Positions 1 to 9,019 of a stretch of 64,000 bases of DNA are shown in pieces. The stretch spans positions 1-64,000 of the forward strand of contig NZ_JADIKC010000010.1 of the NCBI RefSeq assembly GCF_016905005.1, in the 5' to 3' direction. Below the pieces are notes generated by a model, which ran no database searches, was not told where the DNA came from, and saw only the letters and a program-made list of their open reading frames with translations. The translations under genes were made by a program, and so were the position numbers. Position 1 is the first letter of the stretch. Every line of letters starts with the position of its first letter. Source of the stretch: Dyella kyungheensis. Lineage in GTDB: Bacteria; Pseudomonadota; Gammaproteobacteria; Xanthomonadales; Rhodanobacteraceae.

Positions 1-525
1 GGCCGAACCCTTGATGATCGGGGTGTCGTCGCCCGGGAAGTCGTACTTGGAGAGCAGTTCACGCACTTCCATTTCGACCAGCTCGAGCAGCTCGGCGTCG
101 TCCACCATGTCGGCCTTGTTCAGGAACACGACGATGTACGGCACGCCCACCTGGCGCGACAGCAGGATGTGTTCGCGGGTCTGCGGCATCGGGCCGTCAG
201 CGGCCGAGCACACCAGGATCGCGCCGTCCATCTGCGCGGCACCCGTGATCATGTTCTTCACGTAGTCAGCATGGCCCGGGCAATCCACGTGGGCGTAGTG
301 ACGGTTCGGCGATTCGTATTCGACGTGAGCCGTCGAAATCGTGATGCCGCGTGCCTTCTCTTCCGGCGCCGCGTCGATCGCGTCATACGCCTTGAATTCG
401 CCACCGAAGCGCTCTGCGCCGACCTTGGTCAGTGCAGCCGTCAGCGTCGTCTTGCCGTGGTCCACGTGACCAATCGTGCCGACGTTGACGTGCGGCTTGG
501 TGCGTTCGAATTTACCCTTTGCCAT
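1..525 (-). CDS. tuf: Elongation factor Tu, N-terminal part (runs off the window)
   Basis: EF-Tu delivers aminoacyl-tRNA to the ribosomal A site as a GTP complex. About 175 N-terminal residues are visible, starting MAKGKFERT. The G1 loop GHVDHGKT, the G3 motif [12 protein letters not shown] and the NKAD guanine-specificity motif can all be read on the minus strand. The gene is cut by the window edge, so the C-terminal half cannot be judged. It lies directly downstream of tRNA-Tyr, tRNA-Gly and tRNA-Thr, which is the classical tufB operon arrangement of gammaproteobacteria. It is probably co-transcribed with them from the promoter at 888-916. Confidence 0.98.
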   Translation of the reverse strand, partial: MAKGKFERTKPHVNVGTIGHVDHGKTTLTAALTKVGAERFGGEFKAYDAIDAAPEEKARGITISTAHVEYESPNRHYAHVDCPGHADYVKNMITGAAQMDGAILVCSAADGPMPQTREHILLSRQVGVPYIVVFLNKADMVDDAELLELVEMEVRELLSKYDFPGDDTPIIKGSA

Positions 526-591
526 ACGCCTAAAACCCCGATGGAGTCAAAATAGTGAAAAGTGAGGTGATACCCGCGGACCGCGGTGAGA

Positions 592-667
<76 letters not shown>

Positions 668-696
668 ACTGCAACAGCAAAAACCACGAGAGCCAA

Positions 697-770
697 TGGA
701 GCGGAAGGCGGGAATCGAACCCGCGTAATCAGTTTGGAAAACTGATGTTCTACCATTGAACTACTCCCGC
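697..770 (-). tRNA. tRNA-Gly (anticodon TCC)
   Basis: A 74-nt cloverleaf with CCA encoded. The acceptor GCGGGAG pairs with CTTCCGC through one G-T pair, and the anticodon loop is TTTCCAA. It is the middle tRNA of the tufB-type operon. Confidence 0.97.
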
Positions 771-787
771 CCTGCGCGGAACTCGTC

Positions 788-873
788 TGGTGGAGGGAGG
801 TGGATTCGAACCACCGAAGGCGTAAGCCAGCAGATTTACAGTCTGCCCCCGTTGGCCGCTTGGGTATCCCTCC
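788..873 (-). tRNA. tRNA-Tyr (anticodon GTA)
   Basis: An 86-nt tRNA with the long variable arm of class II tRNAs and CCA encoded. The acceptor GGAGGGA pairs with TCCCTCC and the anticodon loop contains GTA. It is the first gene of the Tyr-Gly-Thr-tuf transcript. Confidence 0.97.
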
Positions 874-887
874 AACAAAGAACGGCT

Positions 888-916
888 ATTGTGTGGATCA
901 GCCTCGAAGCTGTCAA
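888..916 (-). promoter_or_regulatory. Sigma-70 promoter of the tRNA-tuf operon
   Basis: On the minus strand the -35 box is TTGACA (911-916) and the -10 box is CACAAT (888-893), with a 17-bp spacer. Transcription should start near 881, a few bases before the tRNA-Tyr 5' end at 873. The perfect -35 and optimal spacing suit a strongly expressed tRNA/tuf operon. Confidence 0.85.
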
Positions 917-976
917 CACCTGCGGCGGGAAAATCGACCTTTTCCGGCGATTTTTTTCACGCTTCGGACGCGTCCG

Positions 977-1465
977 TCAGATGTTCTCGGCGACCTGGGC
1001 GTCCACCAGCTGCTCCATCTCCTTGGAAAGATTCATCAGCCGCATGGCCTGCTCCTGCAGCTGGCGCTCGTGCTCGTCGCGCGGCTCCCAGGAGGCCACC
1101 GGGGTGGGCTTGCCGTCGGGCGCATCAAGCGCCACGAAAACCATCACGCAGCTGGTGGCCAGGCGGTGCTCGTCCTTGCGCAGATCGCGCGCCAGCACGT
1201 CCACGGCCATGTGCATGCTGGAGCGCCCCGTGTGGATCAGGCGCGCACGCACGGTCACCAGATCGCCGATCAGGATGGGCTTGACGAACTGGATGCCGCT
1301 GACCGAGGCGGTGACGCAATACGCCCCGCTCCAGGCCACGGCACAGGCGTAACCGGCCTGGTCGATCCACTTCATCACCATGCCGCCGTGCACCTTGCCG
1401 CCGAAATTGACGTCGGTGGGCTGAGCCAGGAAACGGAAGTTCACTTCGTGCTGCTTGCCGGACAT
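977..1465 (-). CDS. Acyl-CoA thioesterase, hotdog fold (YciA-like)
   Basis: A 162-residue single-domain hotdog protein expected to hydrolyse acyl-CoA to free fatty acid and CoA in the cytosol. Residues 10-120 fit the family: NFGGKVHGGMVMKWIDQAGY supplies the catalytic Asn/Asp region and the Gly-rich turn, followed by GDLVTVRARLIHTGRSSM. The C-terminal tail is charged and helical. The start at MSGKQHEVNF has a GGAG sequence about 10 bp upstream. The minus-strand frame stays open far upstream, but that part has no homologous features and overlaps another gene, so it was not used. Chain-length specificity cannot be read from the sequence. Confidence 0.9.
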   Translation of the reverse strand: MSGKQHEVNFRFLAQPTDVNFGGKVHGGMVMKWIDQAGYACAVAWSGAYCVTASVSGIQFVKPILIGDLVTVRARLIHTGRSSMHMAVDVLARDLRKDEHRLATSCVMVFVALDAPDGKPTPVASWEPRDEHERQLQEQAMRLMNLSKEMEQLVDAQVAENI

Positions 1466-1539
1466 GGACCGGTGACTCCAGGAACAGGGTAGACGGCAAT
1501 TATGCGCCGCGGCGCGCGGTCGCACACGATGGATATAGC

Positions 1540-2019
1540 TCAGGCAGCGCCGGCGAGGCGGTAGCGCATCGGAACGGAGACGATCTTGCTTCTTCCGCGA
1601 GCCGGGTCGTGATCGAGCGCGAAACCCATATGGAGGTACACGGGAACGGCGCCCGGCGCGGCATTGAGGGTGAATACCCGTGTTCCAGCCCGGCGCATGC
1701 AGTCGCGGCGAAGGCGATCCCACAACTTCCTGGCGATGCCCTGCCCCTGGTATCGCGTCCCCACGAACAGCTGAAACACATGACTGTCGTCGCGCACGGC
1801 GGCCACCGCAGCGAGCGCATCGCCGACGAAGGCGAGATGGAAACGCTGGCCCGCCTCGATCTTCTGGCGAATGACGCTGGTGCGCAGTCCTTCCTCCAGC
1901 AGCATCACGGCGGCGGCGGGCTGCTCCGGCGCAATCCATCGGCGCACCACCCGAAGCGACAGCCTCGAAACGGCCGGCGCATCGTCGATGCGTGCAAGTC
2001 GCATGTGCAATGCAGTCAT
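1540..2019 (-). CDS. GNAT family N-acetyltransferase
   Basis: A 159-residue GCN5-related acetyltransferase. The N-terminal MRLARIDDAPAVSRLS is the usual first strand and helix. The acetyl-CoA pyrophosphate loop is seen at TRYQGQGIARKLWDRL (Q-x-x-G-x-A). The C-terminal VPVYLHMGF is the motif-B helix with the conserved Tyr. The substrate is unknown. The start is uncertain: the in-frame ATG codons at 2017-2019, 2002-2004 and 2056-2058 all lack a strong ribosome-binding site, and I chose the first. The gene is divergent from the TonB-dependent receptor at 2225. Confidence 0.82.
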   Translation of the reverse strand: MTALHMRLARIDDAPAVSRLSLRVVRRWIAPEQPAAAVMLLEEGLRTSVIRQKIEAGQRFHLAFVGDALAAVAAVRDDSHVFQLFVGTRYQGQGIARKLWDRLRRDCMRRAGTRVFTLNAAPGAVPVYLHMGFALDHDPARGRSKIVSVPMRYRLAGAA

Positions 2020-2224
2020 GCGGGAATGACAGCACGCAGACGATTGCCGGACAAGCACGTGGCACTGGGCCGCCAGGTCGACGCTGACAGTTCCTGCGTT
2101 TTGGCGTCGGGGTTACATCGACCTTATCTGATGCACGCTTTGGGAATGCTCTGACATCGCAAATCCCGACCCCTGCGTAACTTCCGAACCTCTTAACCAA
2201 AACCTAATTGGACGGGGAGATCAG

Positions 2225-5142
2225 ATGAATTTTCGGAACAACACGCTTTGCGCGTCGGTGCGCCTGGCACTGGGCGCACTCGTCATCGGCAGCTTGAGCA
2301 CCGCGGCGTTCGCGCAGGAGGCCAGTGCGGACCAGCCAAGAGCAAGACGCTGGAAACCGTCACCGTTACGGGCTCGCTGATTCGCCGCGTCGACGTCGAG
2401 ACGGCCAGCCCCGTCGTGACCATCGATCGCGCCGCCATCCAGGCGACCGGCAAGCAAACGTTGGGCGATCTGATTCAGCAGCTGCCGGCGATGACCGGCG
2501 GCAACGTCAATCCGCAGGTCAACAACAGCGGCGGTACGGGCGTCTCCAGCATCAATCTGCGCGGCCTGGGATCGAAGCGCACGCTGATCCTGCTCAATGG
2601 CCAGCGCCTGCTCAGCAAGGACCCGAACGCCATTCCCGCCGACGCCATCGAGCGCATCGAAGTGCTGCCAACCGGCGCCTCGGCGACTTACGGCTCGGAC
2701 GCCATTGGCGGCGTGGTGAATTTCATCCTGCGCAAGAACTACCAGGGCGCCACCTTCACCGCCAACGTCGGCCAGTCCGATCGCAATGACGGTGAACAGA
2801 GCGGCTACACCTTCACCTTCGGCCAGACGTCCGACAAGGGCAGCATCATGGCCGGCGTCAACTACAACAAGCAGGATGGCGTCGAATCGGCCAACCGGGC
2901 GTTTTCAAAGAATGCCTTGAGCCTGTCCGGTTCGGCGGTATCCGTTGGCGGCTCGTCCAACACCCCATATGGACACATCCAGCTGCCACCGACCCTTGCC
3001 GGCAAATTCAACGGCGGGGCCGGCTGCGCCTCGGGTTACGTCACCTTGAATCCCGGCGGCAACAGCACCAGCGTGACGCCTGCGAATTACCACTGCTACG
3101 GCAATTCGGACAAGTACAACTACGCGTCGGTCAACCTGATCATGACGCCGCAGGAGCGTACCGGCGGCTTCATCACCGGCGACTATCGCCTGGGCGAGCA
3201 CGTCACGGCCTATATGGACGCCGTGTACGAGAAAACCTCGGCCAACTTCCAGCTGGCTCCCGCGGTGTATGGCACGGGCACGGGCGTGGTGGTTGCACAG
3301 GACAATGCCTTCAATAGTTTTGGCCGCACATTCCAGACACCTGTTGAGAAAACGGACCTGAAGTTCGGCTCACGACTGACGACCGCCGGCAATCGCGCCG
3401 CTTTCACCGGTCGCCAGGACGCCCAGATCAACACGGGCCTTCGTGGCGATTTCACCATCGCCGACAAGAACTGGAACTGGGACGTCGGCTACAACTACGG
3501 CCACCAGAGCACCTCGATCACCACGACGGGCCTGATCGACCAGACCAAGCTCTACACGGGATCTTCCACGCTCAATGCGAACGGCTCGGCGACCTGCCCT
3601 GCCGGCGTGGATGCCGTTGCCTGTCAGTTCAACCCATTCGACAACCGCTCGGCCGGCAGTGTCGCCGCGATCAAGGCGGCCAGCACGGCGGCTCCGTCGA
3701 CCGTCTATCAGATCCAGAAGACCTGGCACGCGGGCCTCAGCGGCGAACTGTTCAGTCTTCCGGCGGGTGCCGTGCAGTTGGCAGGCGGCTTCGAGTACCG
3801 CACGGACTACGTGCACTCCATTCCCTCGCCGCAGCTGGTAGTCGACCCCGCCACGGGCAATTGCGTGCTGGGCAGCCAGTGCCTGGCCGCCGTGCAGGGC
3901 GGATACACCACCAAGGATCTGTATGCCGAAGCGTTCATACCGGTCCTCGCCGGCCTGCCGGGCGTGCAGTCGCTGAATCTGACCATCGGCGACCGCTATT
4001 CGCGCATCCAGGGCTTCGGCAGCACCAACAACCTCAAGTTCGCACTCGAGTACAAGCCCATCGATGACCTGTTGTTGCGCGGCACGATGGAACACGTGTT
4101 CCGTGCACCGAGCCTCACCGAGCTGTATACGTCCGGCTCCGACGCGCCGATGATCCATTCCGATCCGTGCAACGGCTATCGCGGCGCGCCGGCCGGTTCG
4201 CCGTTGGCCCTGGCTTGCCAGAACGTGCCTACCGACGGTTCGTTCGTGAACTCCAATGCGGCGGATCGCACCCAGGCGGGCACGATCGTGCAGGGCGCCT
4301 ACGTGGCAGGCGTGCCGATCAAGCCGGAGCACGGCACCTCGTACGACTTCGGCTTCGTGTACAGCCCATCCTATGTTCCGGGCCTGTCGACCACCGTGGA
4401 CTTCTGGCGCGTCAACCTCAACGACACGCTCACCACGGTCGGACTGCAGAGCCTGCTCGACGTCTGTGCCGCCGGCGTCACGCAGGACTGCCAATTCATC
4501 AAGCGCGACGCCACCGGCAATATTTCGCCCGCCGCCATCGAGCCGATCACCAACCTGGGCACGATCAATACGGCAGGTATCGACTGGTCGGCCAACTACA
4601 AGCTGCCGCAGTTCGGCATTGGCCAGTTCAACATCGGCGTGACCGCGAGCTACCTCAAGTACTACGACCTGATCACCGCACCCGGTGTCGCCGATGCCGA
4701 CGTCTACAAGAACGCCGGCCGCCTGCTGCCCTATGGTTCCTCGGCGTCGGCCGCCTGCCCGGATAACGCAGGCGTCTGCCTGTTCCCGCGCTGGCGCGGC
4801 CAGGGCTTCGTGGACTGGCAGTCCGGTGGCTGGAGTGCCCAGTGGCGCATGCGCTACATCGGCCGCTTCCAGAACGGTGCGGCAACGGGCTCGCCGCAGG
4901 ACAGCTATCCGAACGGCGAATCCGGCACGATCCTGAAGTACGGCGCCACGGTCTACAACGACGTGTCGATCGGCTACAACATCGCGCTGATCAACACCCG
5001 CCTGGATTTCGGCGTCAACAACGTGTTCGACAAGCAGCCGCCCATGCTTTATGCGAACAACACGCTCAACGCCAACACCGACCCGAGCAGCTTTGATCTG
5101 ATGGGCCGCTATTGGTGGGGCCGTGTCACGGTGAAGTTCTGA
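2225..5142 (+). CDS. TonB-dependent outer-membrane receptor with an apparent N-terminal frameshift
   Basis: A large TonB-dependent receptor of about 970 residues. After the frameshift comes the plug domain (TLETVTVTGSLIRR, INLRGLGSKRTLILLNGQR, GSDAIGGVVNFILRK), then a long beta-barrel ending in VTVKF, the aromatic end needed for outer-membrane assembly. The natural start is ATG 2225, behind GGAG at 2216-2219, and encodes a signal peptide (MNFRNNTLC ... STAAFAQ). That frame is shifted against the plug and barrel: 2225-5142 is one base short of a multiple of three, and the frame changes near 2331-2341. Read literally, the peptide from 2225 ends at a TGA near 2380. A TTG at 2248 opens the barrel frame but gives no signal peptide. 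The cause is either a sequencing error or a real inactivating deletion. The ligand is not evident. Confidence 0.88.
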
Positions 5143-5214
5143 TGCGCTGACAAGGTTTGGCCTCGAACAGCCGCGTGAGCCTTCATGCGGCTGCTCCCGG
5201 CTGCTTCCTGGTAC

Positions 5215-5245
5215 AAAAAAAGCCGCGCAGTGCGCGGCTTTTTTT
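5215..5245. terminator. Bidirectional rho-independent terminator
   Basis: The stem GCCGCGCA/TGCGCGGC is flanked by seven A on the left and seven T on the right. It lies between the convergent receptor gene and ychF and can end transcripts from both strands. Confidence 0.9.
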
Positions 5246-5262
5246 GCGGATTGATCGACCGG

Positions 5263-6354
5263 TCAAACGTTGAACAGGAAGTGCAACACGTCGCCGTCCT
5301 TGACGATGTAATCCTTGCCTTCCTTGCGCAAACGTCCTGCCGCGGCCGCGCCGGCTTCACCCTTGTACTGGATGAAGTCGTCATAGCTCATCGTCTCGGC
5401 GCGAATGAAGCCGCGTTCGAAATCGGTATGGATCACGCCCGCGGCCTGCGGCGCGGTGAAGCCGCGCTTGATCGTCCAGGCGCGCACTTCCTTCACGCCC
5501 GCGGTGAAGTAGGTCTGCAGGTTGAGCAGCTTGTAGCCGGCGCGGATCACGCGGTTGAGACCCGGCTCGTCGAGGCCGAGGTCCTTAAGGAATTCGTCGC
5601 GGTCGGCATCTTCCAGCTGCGACATCTCTTCTTCGATCGCCGCGCACACCGGCACCACTTCGGCGCCTTCGATCACGGCGCGTGCGCGCACGGCATCGAG
5701 ATGCGGATTGTTTTCGAAGCCATCTTCGCGCACGTTGGCGATGTACATCAGCGGCTTGAGCGTGAGCAGGAACAGGTCGCGCACGAGCGCCTTTTCCTCG
5801 TCGTCCAGGCCCAGGCTGCGCGCGGACTTGCCCTCGTTGAGGCCGGCGGCAAGCTTTTGCAGCACCGGCTTCTTCGCGACGGCTTCCTTGTCGTTGGCCT
5901 TGGCGGCGCGCTCGGCACGGTTGAGCGCCTTCTCGACGGAATCGAGGTCGGCCAGCGCCAGCTCGGTGTCGATGGTCTCGATGTCGGCGATCGGGTCGAC
6001 TTTGCCGGCCACGTGGATGATGTCGCTGTGTTCGAAGCAACGCACCACGTGGGTGATCGCATCCACTTCGCGGATGTGCGCGAGGAACTTGTTGCCCAGG
6101 CCTTCGCCCTTCGATGCGCCGGCGACCAGGCCCGCGATATCGACGAACTCGACAGCCGTCGGAATCACCTTCTGCGGGTTGACGATGTCCGACAGCGCCT
6201 TCAGGCGCGGATCGGGCACCGGCACCACGCCCACGTTCGGCTCGATGGTGCAGAACGGGAAGTTGGCGGCCGCGATGCCCGCCTTCGTCAGCGCGTTGAA
6301 CAGGGTGGACTTGCCGACGTTAGGCAGGCCGACGATGCCGCATTTGATGCCCAT
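5263..6354 (-). CDS. ychF: Redox-regulated ATPase/GTPase YchF (Obg family)
   Basis: At 363 residues this is the full family length. The N-terminal G domain has the Walker [15 protein letters not shown], followed by [20 protein letters not shown]; the C-terminal TGS domain includes [17 protein letters not shown]. YchF binds ribosomes and hydrolyses ATP in preference to GTP, with reported roles in stress response and translation control. It follows pth downstream on the same strand (105 bp gap), an order conserved in gammaproteobacteria. The start [14 protein letters not shown] is standard for the family. Confidence 0.97.
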   Translation of the reverse strand: MGIKCGIVGLPNVGKSTLFNALTKAGIAAANFPFCTIEPNVGVVPVPDPRLKALSDIVNPQKVIPTAVEFVDIAGLVAGASKGEGLGNKFLAHIREVDAITHVVRCFEHSDIIHVAGKVDPIADIETIDTELALADLDSVEKALNRAERAAKANDKEAVAKKPVLQKLAAGLNEGKSARSLGLDDEEKALVRDLFLLTLKPLMYIANVREDGFENNPHLDAVRARAVIEGAEVVPVCAAIEEEMSQLEDADRDEFLKDLGLDEPGLNRVIRAGYKLLNLQTYFTAGVKEVRAWTIKRGFTAPQAAGVIHTDFERGFIRAETMSYDDFIQYKGEAGAAAAGRLRKEGKDYIVKDGDVLHFLFNV

Positions 6355-6459
6355 TTGAATTCCGTAGAGTCGGCGCCTTCGGCGCCTGTAAATGGTGAAT
6401 GGTAAAGGGAAAGGGCCGCTCGCTCTCCGCTTGGCGCTCAGGCGCCGCAGCGGGCGACC

Positions 6460-7041
6460 TCAGCCCGCCGGTGTGTGGAGCTTCTGCATCGCCTTGTCGA
6501 GCTGGCCGTCCACGGCCAGCGGCAGCACATCGAGTGCGCGCGAGATGCCGTCGACGATGGCGCTCTCATCCTTCTCGGAGGCACGCCCCAGCACCCAGGA
6601 GGTGACCCTGTCCTTGTGACCGGGATGGCCGATGCCGACGCGCAGACGATGGAACTTGGCGTGGCCCAGGTGCGCAACGATGTCGCGCAAGCCATTCTGG
6701 CCGCCGTGCCCGCCGTCGAACTTCAAGCGCACGGTACCGGGGTCGAGATCCAGCTCGTCGTGTGCCACCAGGCACTCTTCCGGCTCGATCTTGTAGTAGC
6801 GCAACGCCGAAACCACGGCGATGCCGCTCTTGTTCATGAAGGTGGAGGGCTTGAGCAGCCACACCGGCTCGCCGCCGATGCGGACCTTGCAGGTCTCGCC
6901 GTGCAGCTTGCCGTCGAAGCCGAAGCGCTCGCCCTGCCCTGACGCCAGGGCGTCAACAAACCAGAACCCGGCGTTGTGCCGGGTTCGGAGATATTCGGCA
7001 CCGGGGTTGCCCAGTCCGACGATGAGTCGAAGACCCGCCAT
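6460..7041 (-). CDS. pth: Peptidyl-tRNA hydrolase
   Basis: A 193-residue enzyme that frees tRNA from peptidyl-tRNAs dropped by stalled ribosomes. The active-site region LIVGLGNPGAEYLRTRHNAG carries the conserved Asn and catalytic His, AHDELDL carries the catalytic Asp, and GGHGGQNGLRDI is the substrate-binding loop. It is downstream of rplY on the same strand, separated by a 12-bp stem hairpin that may tune read-through from the ribosomal protein gene. Confidence 0.97.
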   Translation of the reverse strand: MAGLRLIVGLGNPGAEYLRTRHNAGFWFVDALASGQGERFGFDGKLHGETCKVRIGGEPVWLLKPSTFMNKSGIAVVSALRYYKIEPEECLVAHDELDLDPGTVRLKFDGGHGGQNGLRDIVAHLGHAKFHRLRVGIGHPGHKDRVTSWVLGRASEKDESAIVDGISRALDVLPLAVDGQLDKAMQKLHTPAG

Positions 7042-7050
7042 AAGATCGAA

Positions 7051-7079
7051 CGGCCCGCGCTCGCGTGGAGCGCGGGCCG
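7051..7079 (-). terminator. Strong hairpin between rplY and pth, possible attenuator
   Basis: A perfect 12-bp GC-rich inverted repeat (arms 7051-7062 and 7068-7079) with a five-base loop. There is no U tract after it on the minus strand, so it is more likely a partial terminator or RNA-processing/stability element than a full rho-independent terminator. Confidence 0.5.
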
Positions 7080-7086
7080 CAGCGAC

Positions 7087-7731
7087 TTACTTCTTGGGAG
7101 CTTCCGGCGCCGGGGCGGCTTCGCCCTCGGCCGGGGTCTCGTCGACTTCTTCCTTCACCGTGTTGGCGGTGACGACGGCCGTGTCGTGGTCGGCGCCCAG
7201 GTGCAGGGCCACGATTTCCACGCCCTTCGGCAGCTTCAGCTGCGAGAGGTGCACGATGTCGCCCGGCTTGAGGTCGGCCAGGTCGAGTTCGATGAACTCC
7301 GGCAGATCCTTCGGCAGGCAGGACACTTCCACTTCGGTCAGGTTGTGCGAGATCACCACGCCCGAGGTCTTGGCGGCGGCGGACTTTTCCTGGTTCAGGA
7401 AGTGCACCGGCACGTTGACGCGCAGGGCGGCGTTTTCGTCGACGCGCTGGAAGTCCATGTGCAGCATCTGCAGCTTGTACGGATGCTTCTGCCAGTCACG
7501 CACCAGCACCTTCTGCACCTTGCCGTCGACGTTCAGGTCGAGCACCGAGGAGAAGAACCACTCGTGCTTGGCAGCGAGCAGGATGGTGTTGTGTTCGATC
7601 TGGATGCTCTGCGGGGCCTGGCCGGCACCGTAGACAACAGCAGGAACGACGCCGGTATGACGCAGGCGGCGGCTCGCACCTTTCCCCTCGTCATTGCGGG
7701 CCGAAGCCTTGATTTCATGAGTCGTAGCCAT
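7087..7731 (-). CDS. rplY: 50S ribosomal protein L25, long form (Ctc/TL5 type)
   Basis: A 214-residue protein with an N-terminal 5S-rRNA-binding L25 domain (residues 1-95, MATTHEIKASARNDEGKGAS, VPAVVYGAG) and the C-terminal beta domain of the TL5/Ctc form (VEVSCLPKDLPEFIELDLADLKPGD). It ends in an Ala/Pro/Glu-rich tail. The start was taken at MATTHEIKA, the usual family N-terminus, rather than an upstream in-frame codon six residues earlier. Order prs-rplY-pth-ychF is conserved. Confidence 0.95.
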   Translation of the reverse strand: MATTHEIKASARNDEGKGASRRLRHTGVVPAVVYGAGQAPQSIQIEHNTILLAAKHEWFFSSVLDLNVDGKVQKVLVRDWQKHPYKLQMLHMDFQRVDENAALRVNVPVHFLNQEKSAAAKTSGVVISHNLTEVEVSCLPKDLPEFIELDLADLKPGDIVHLSQLKLPKGVEIVALHLGADHDTAVVTANTVKEEVDETPAEGEAAPAPEAPKK

Positions 7732-7815
7732 GTGGGCATTACCTATCAAAAGTGAGCTGCCTCGCGGCAGTCATGCGACTCCCCCGCGACCAGAGGAGCC
7801 GTGTTTTGGTGGAGA

Positions 7816-7925
7816 GTGAAGCCGCCCACTGCGTGGGCTGTAAATGGTCAATGGTGAATAGAGAAAAGCAAGCAACCCTGCTCTTTCCATTTACCCTTCA
7901 CAGCCCACGCAGTGGGCGGCTTCAC
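7816..7925. repeat. 26-bp perfect inverted repeat between rplY and prs
   Basis: The arms 7816-7841 and 7900-7925 are perfectly complementary over 26 bp, with a short inner pair (AAATGG/CCATTT) and a 45-nt central segment. The short phrase TGTAAATGG...TGAATGG next to the left arm recurs between pth and ychF near 6387-6402, which points to a dispersed intergenic repeat. No gene fits here. Confidence 0.7.
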
Positions 7926-7934
7926 CCTTCACCG

Positions 7935-8897
7935 TTAATCGATGTACAACGAGCTCACCGACTCGCCAAAGGCGATGCGGCGAATCGTTTCCGCCAGCAG
8001 CTCGGCGACCGAGAGCTGACGGATCTTGCTGCATGCGGCGATGTCCGGCCGCAGCGGCAAGGTGTTGGTAACCACCAGCTGGTCGAGCTGGGAGCCTTCG
8101 ATGTTCTTCAGCGCCGCGCCCGACAACACCGGGTGCACGCAGTACGCCACCACCTTGCGGGCGCCGCGTTCCTTCAGAGCCGCAGCGGCCGCACACAAGG
8201 TGCCGGCGGTGTCGACGATGTCGTCGACCAGCACGCAGGTCTTGCCGTCGACTTCACCGATGATGTTCATCACCGTGGCCACGTTCGCCTTCGGGCGACG
8301 CTTGTCGATGATGGCCAGGTCGGCGTCGTCCAGGCGCTTGGCCATGGCACGCGCGCGCACCACGCCACCGACGTCCGGACTGACCACGATCAGGTCGTCC
8401 ATGCTGTAGTTGCGCCAGATGTCCGCCAACAGCACCGGCGACGCATACACGTTGTCCACCGGGATGTCGAAGAAACCCTGGATCTGGTCGGCGTGCAGGT
8501 CGACCGTGAGCACGCGATCCACACCCGCGGTGCCGATCATCTTGGCCACCAGCTTCGCCGTGATCGGCACGCGCGCCGAACGCGGGCGACGATCCTGGCG
8601 GGCATAGCCGAAATACGGAATCACCGCCGTCACGCTGGCGGCCGAGGCGCGCTTGAGCGCATCCACCAGCGTCAGCAGCTCGAACAGGTTCTCGGCACTC
8701 GGCGCGCCCGTGGGCTGCAGCACGAACACTTCCTGTCGGCGGACGTTCTCTTCGATCTCCACCTGCACTTCGCCGTCGCTGAACGTGCTGACCAGCGCCT
8801 TGCCCAGCGGCACACCCAGGCGTTGAGCCACATCCTCGGCGAGTGCACGGTGCGCATTGCCGGTGAAGAGCATCGGGCCGGAGATGTCGACAGTCAT
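7935..8897 (-). CDS. prs: Ribose-phosphate pyrophosphokinase (PRPP synthetase)
   Basis: A 320-residue enzyme making PRPP from ribose 5-phosphate and ATP for nucleotide, histidine, tryptophan and NAD synthesis. Visible motifs are [20 protein letters not shown], the flexible and regulatory region around [27 protein letters not shown], and the PRPP-binding loop [13 protein letters not shown]. The start at [11 protein letters not shown] is chosen because the open frame further upstream overlaps tRNA-Gln. Confidence 0.98.
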   Translation of the reverse strand: MTVDISGPMLFTGNAHRALAEDVAQRLGVPLGKALVSTFSDGEVQVEIEENVRRQEVFVLQPTGAPSAENLFELLTLVDALKRASAASVTAVIPYFGYARQDRRPRSARVPITAKLVAKMIGTAGVDRVLTVDLHADQIQGFFDIPVDNVYASPVLLADIWRNYSMDDLIVVSPDVGGVVRARAMAKRLDDADLAIIDKRRPKANVATVMNIIGEVDGKTCVLVDDIVDTAGTLCAAAAALKERGARKVVAYCVHPVLSGAALKNIEGSQLDQLVVTNTLPLRPDIAACSKIRQLSVAELLAETIRRIAFGESVSSLYID

Positions 8898-8926
8898 TTC
8901 TCTAGAACCTGTGTGAGCCATATGAA

Positions 8927-9003
8927 TGGCTGGGGCGGAAGGATTCGAACCTTCGCATGCAGGAATCAAAATCCTGTGCCTTAACCAGCTTGGCGACGCC
9001 CCA
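8927..9003 (-). tRNA. tRNA-Gln (anticodon TTG)
   Basis: A 77-nt cloverleaf with CCA encoded. The acceptor TGGGGCG pairs with CGCCCCA and the anticodon loop is TTTTGAT. It sits between ispE and prs, as in many gammaproteobacteria. Confidence 0.96.
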
Positions 9004-9019
9004 GTAACAACTGGATTTT

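Noticed and set aside
1466-2200. Extension of the thioesterase frame upstream through the acetyltransferase region
   Set aside because: It overlaps the acetyltransferase gene in another frame and has a non-protein-like composition.
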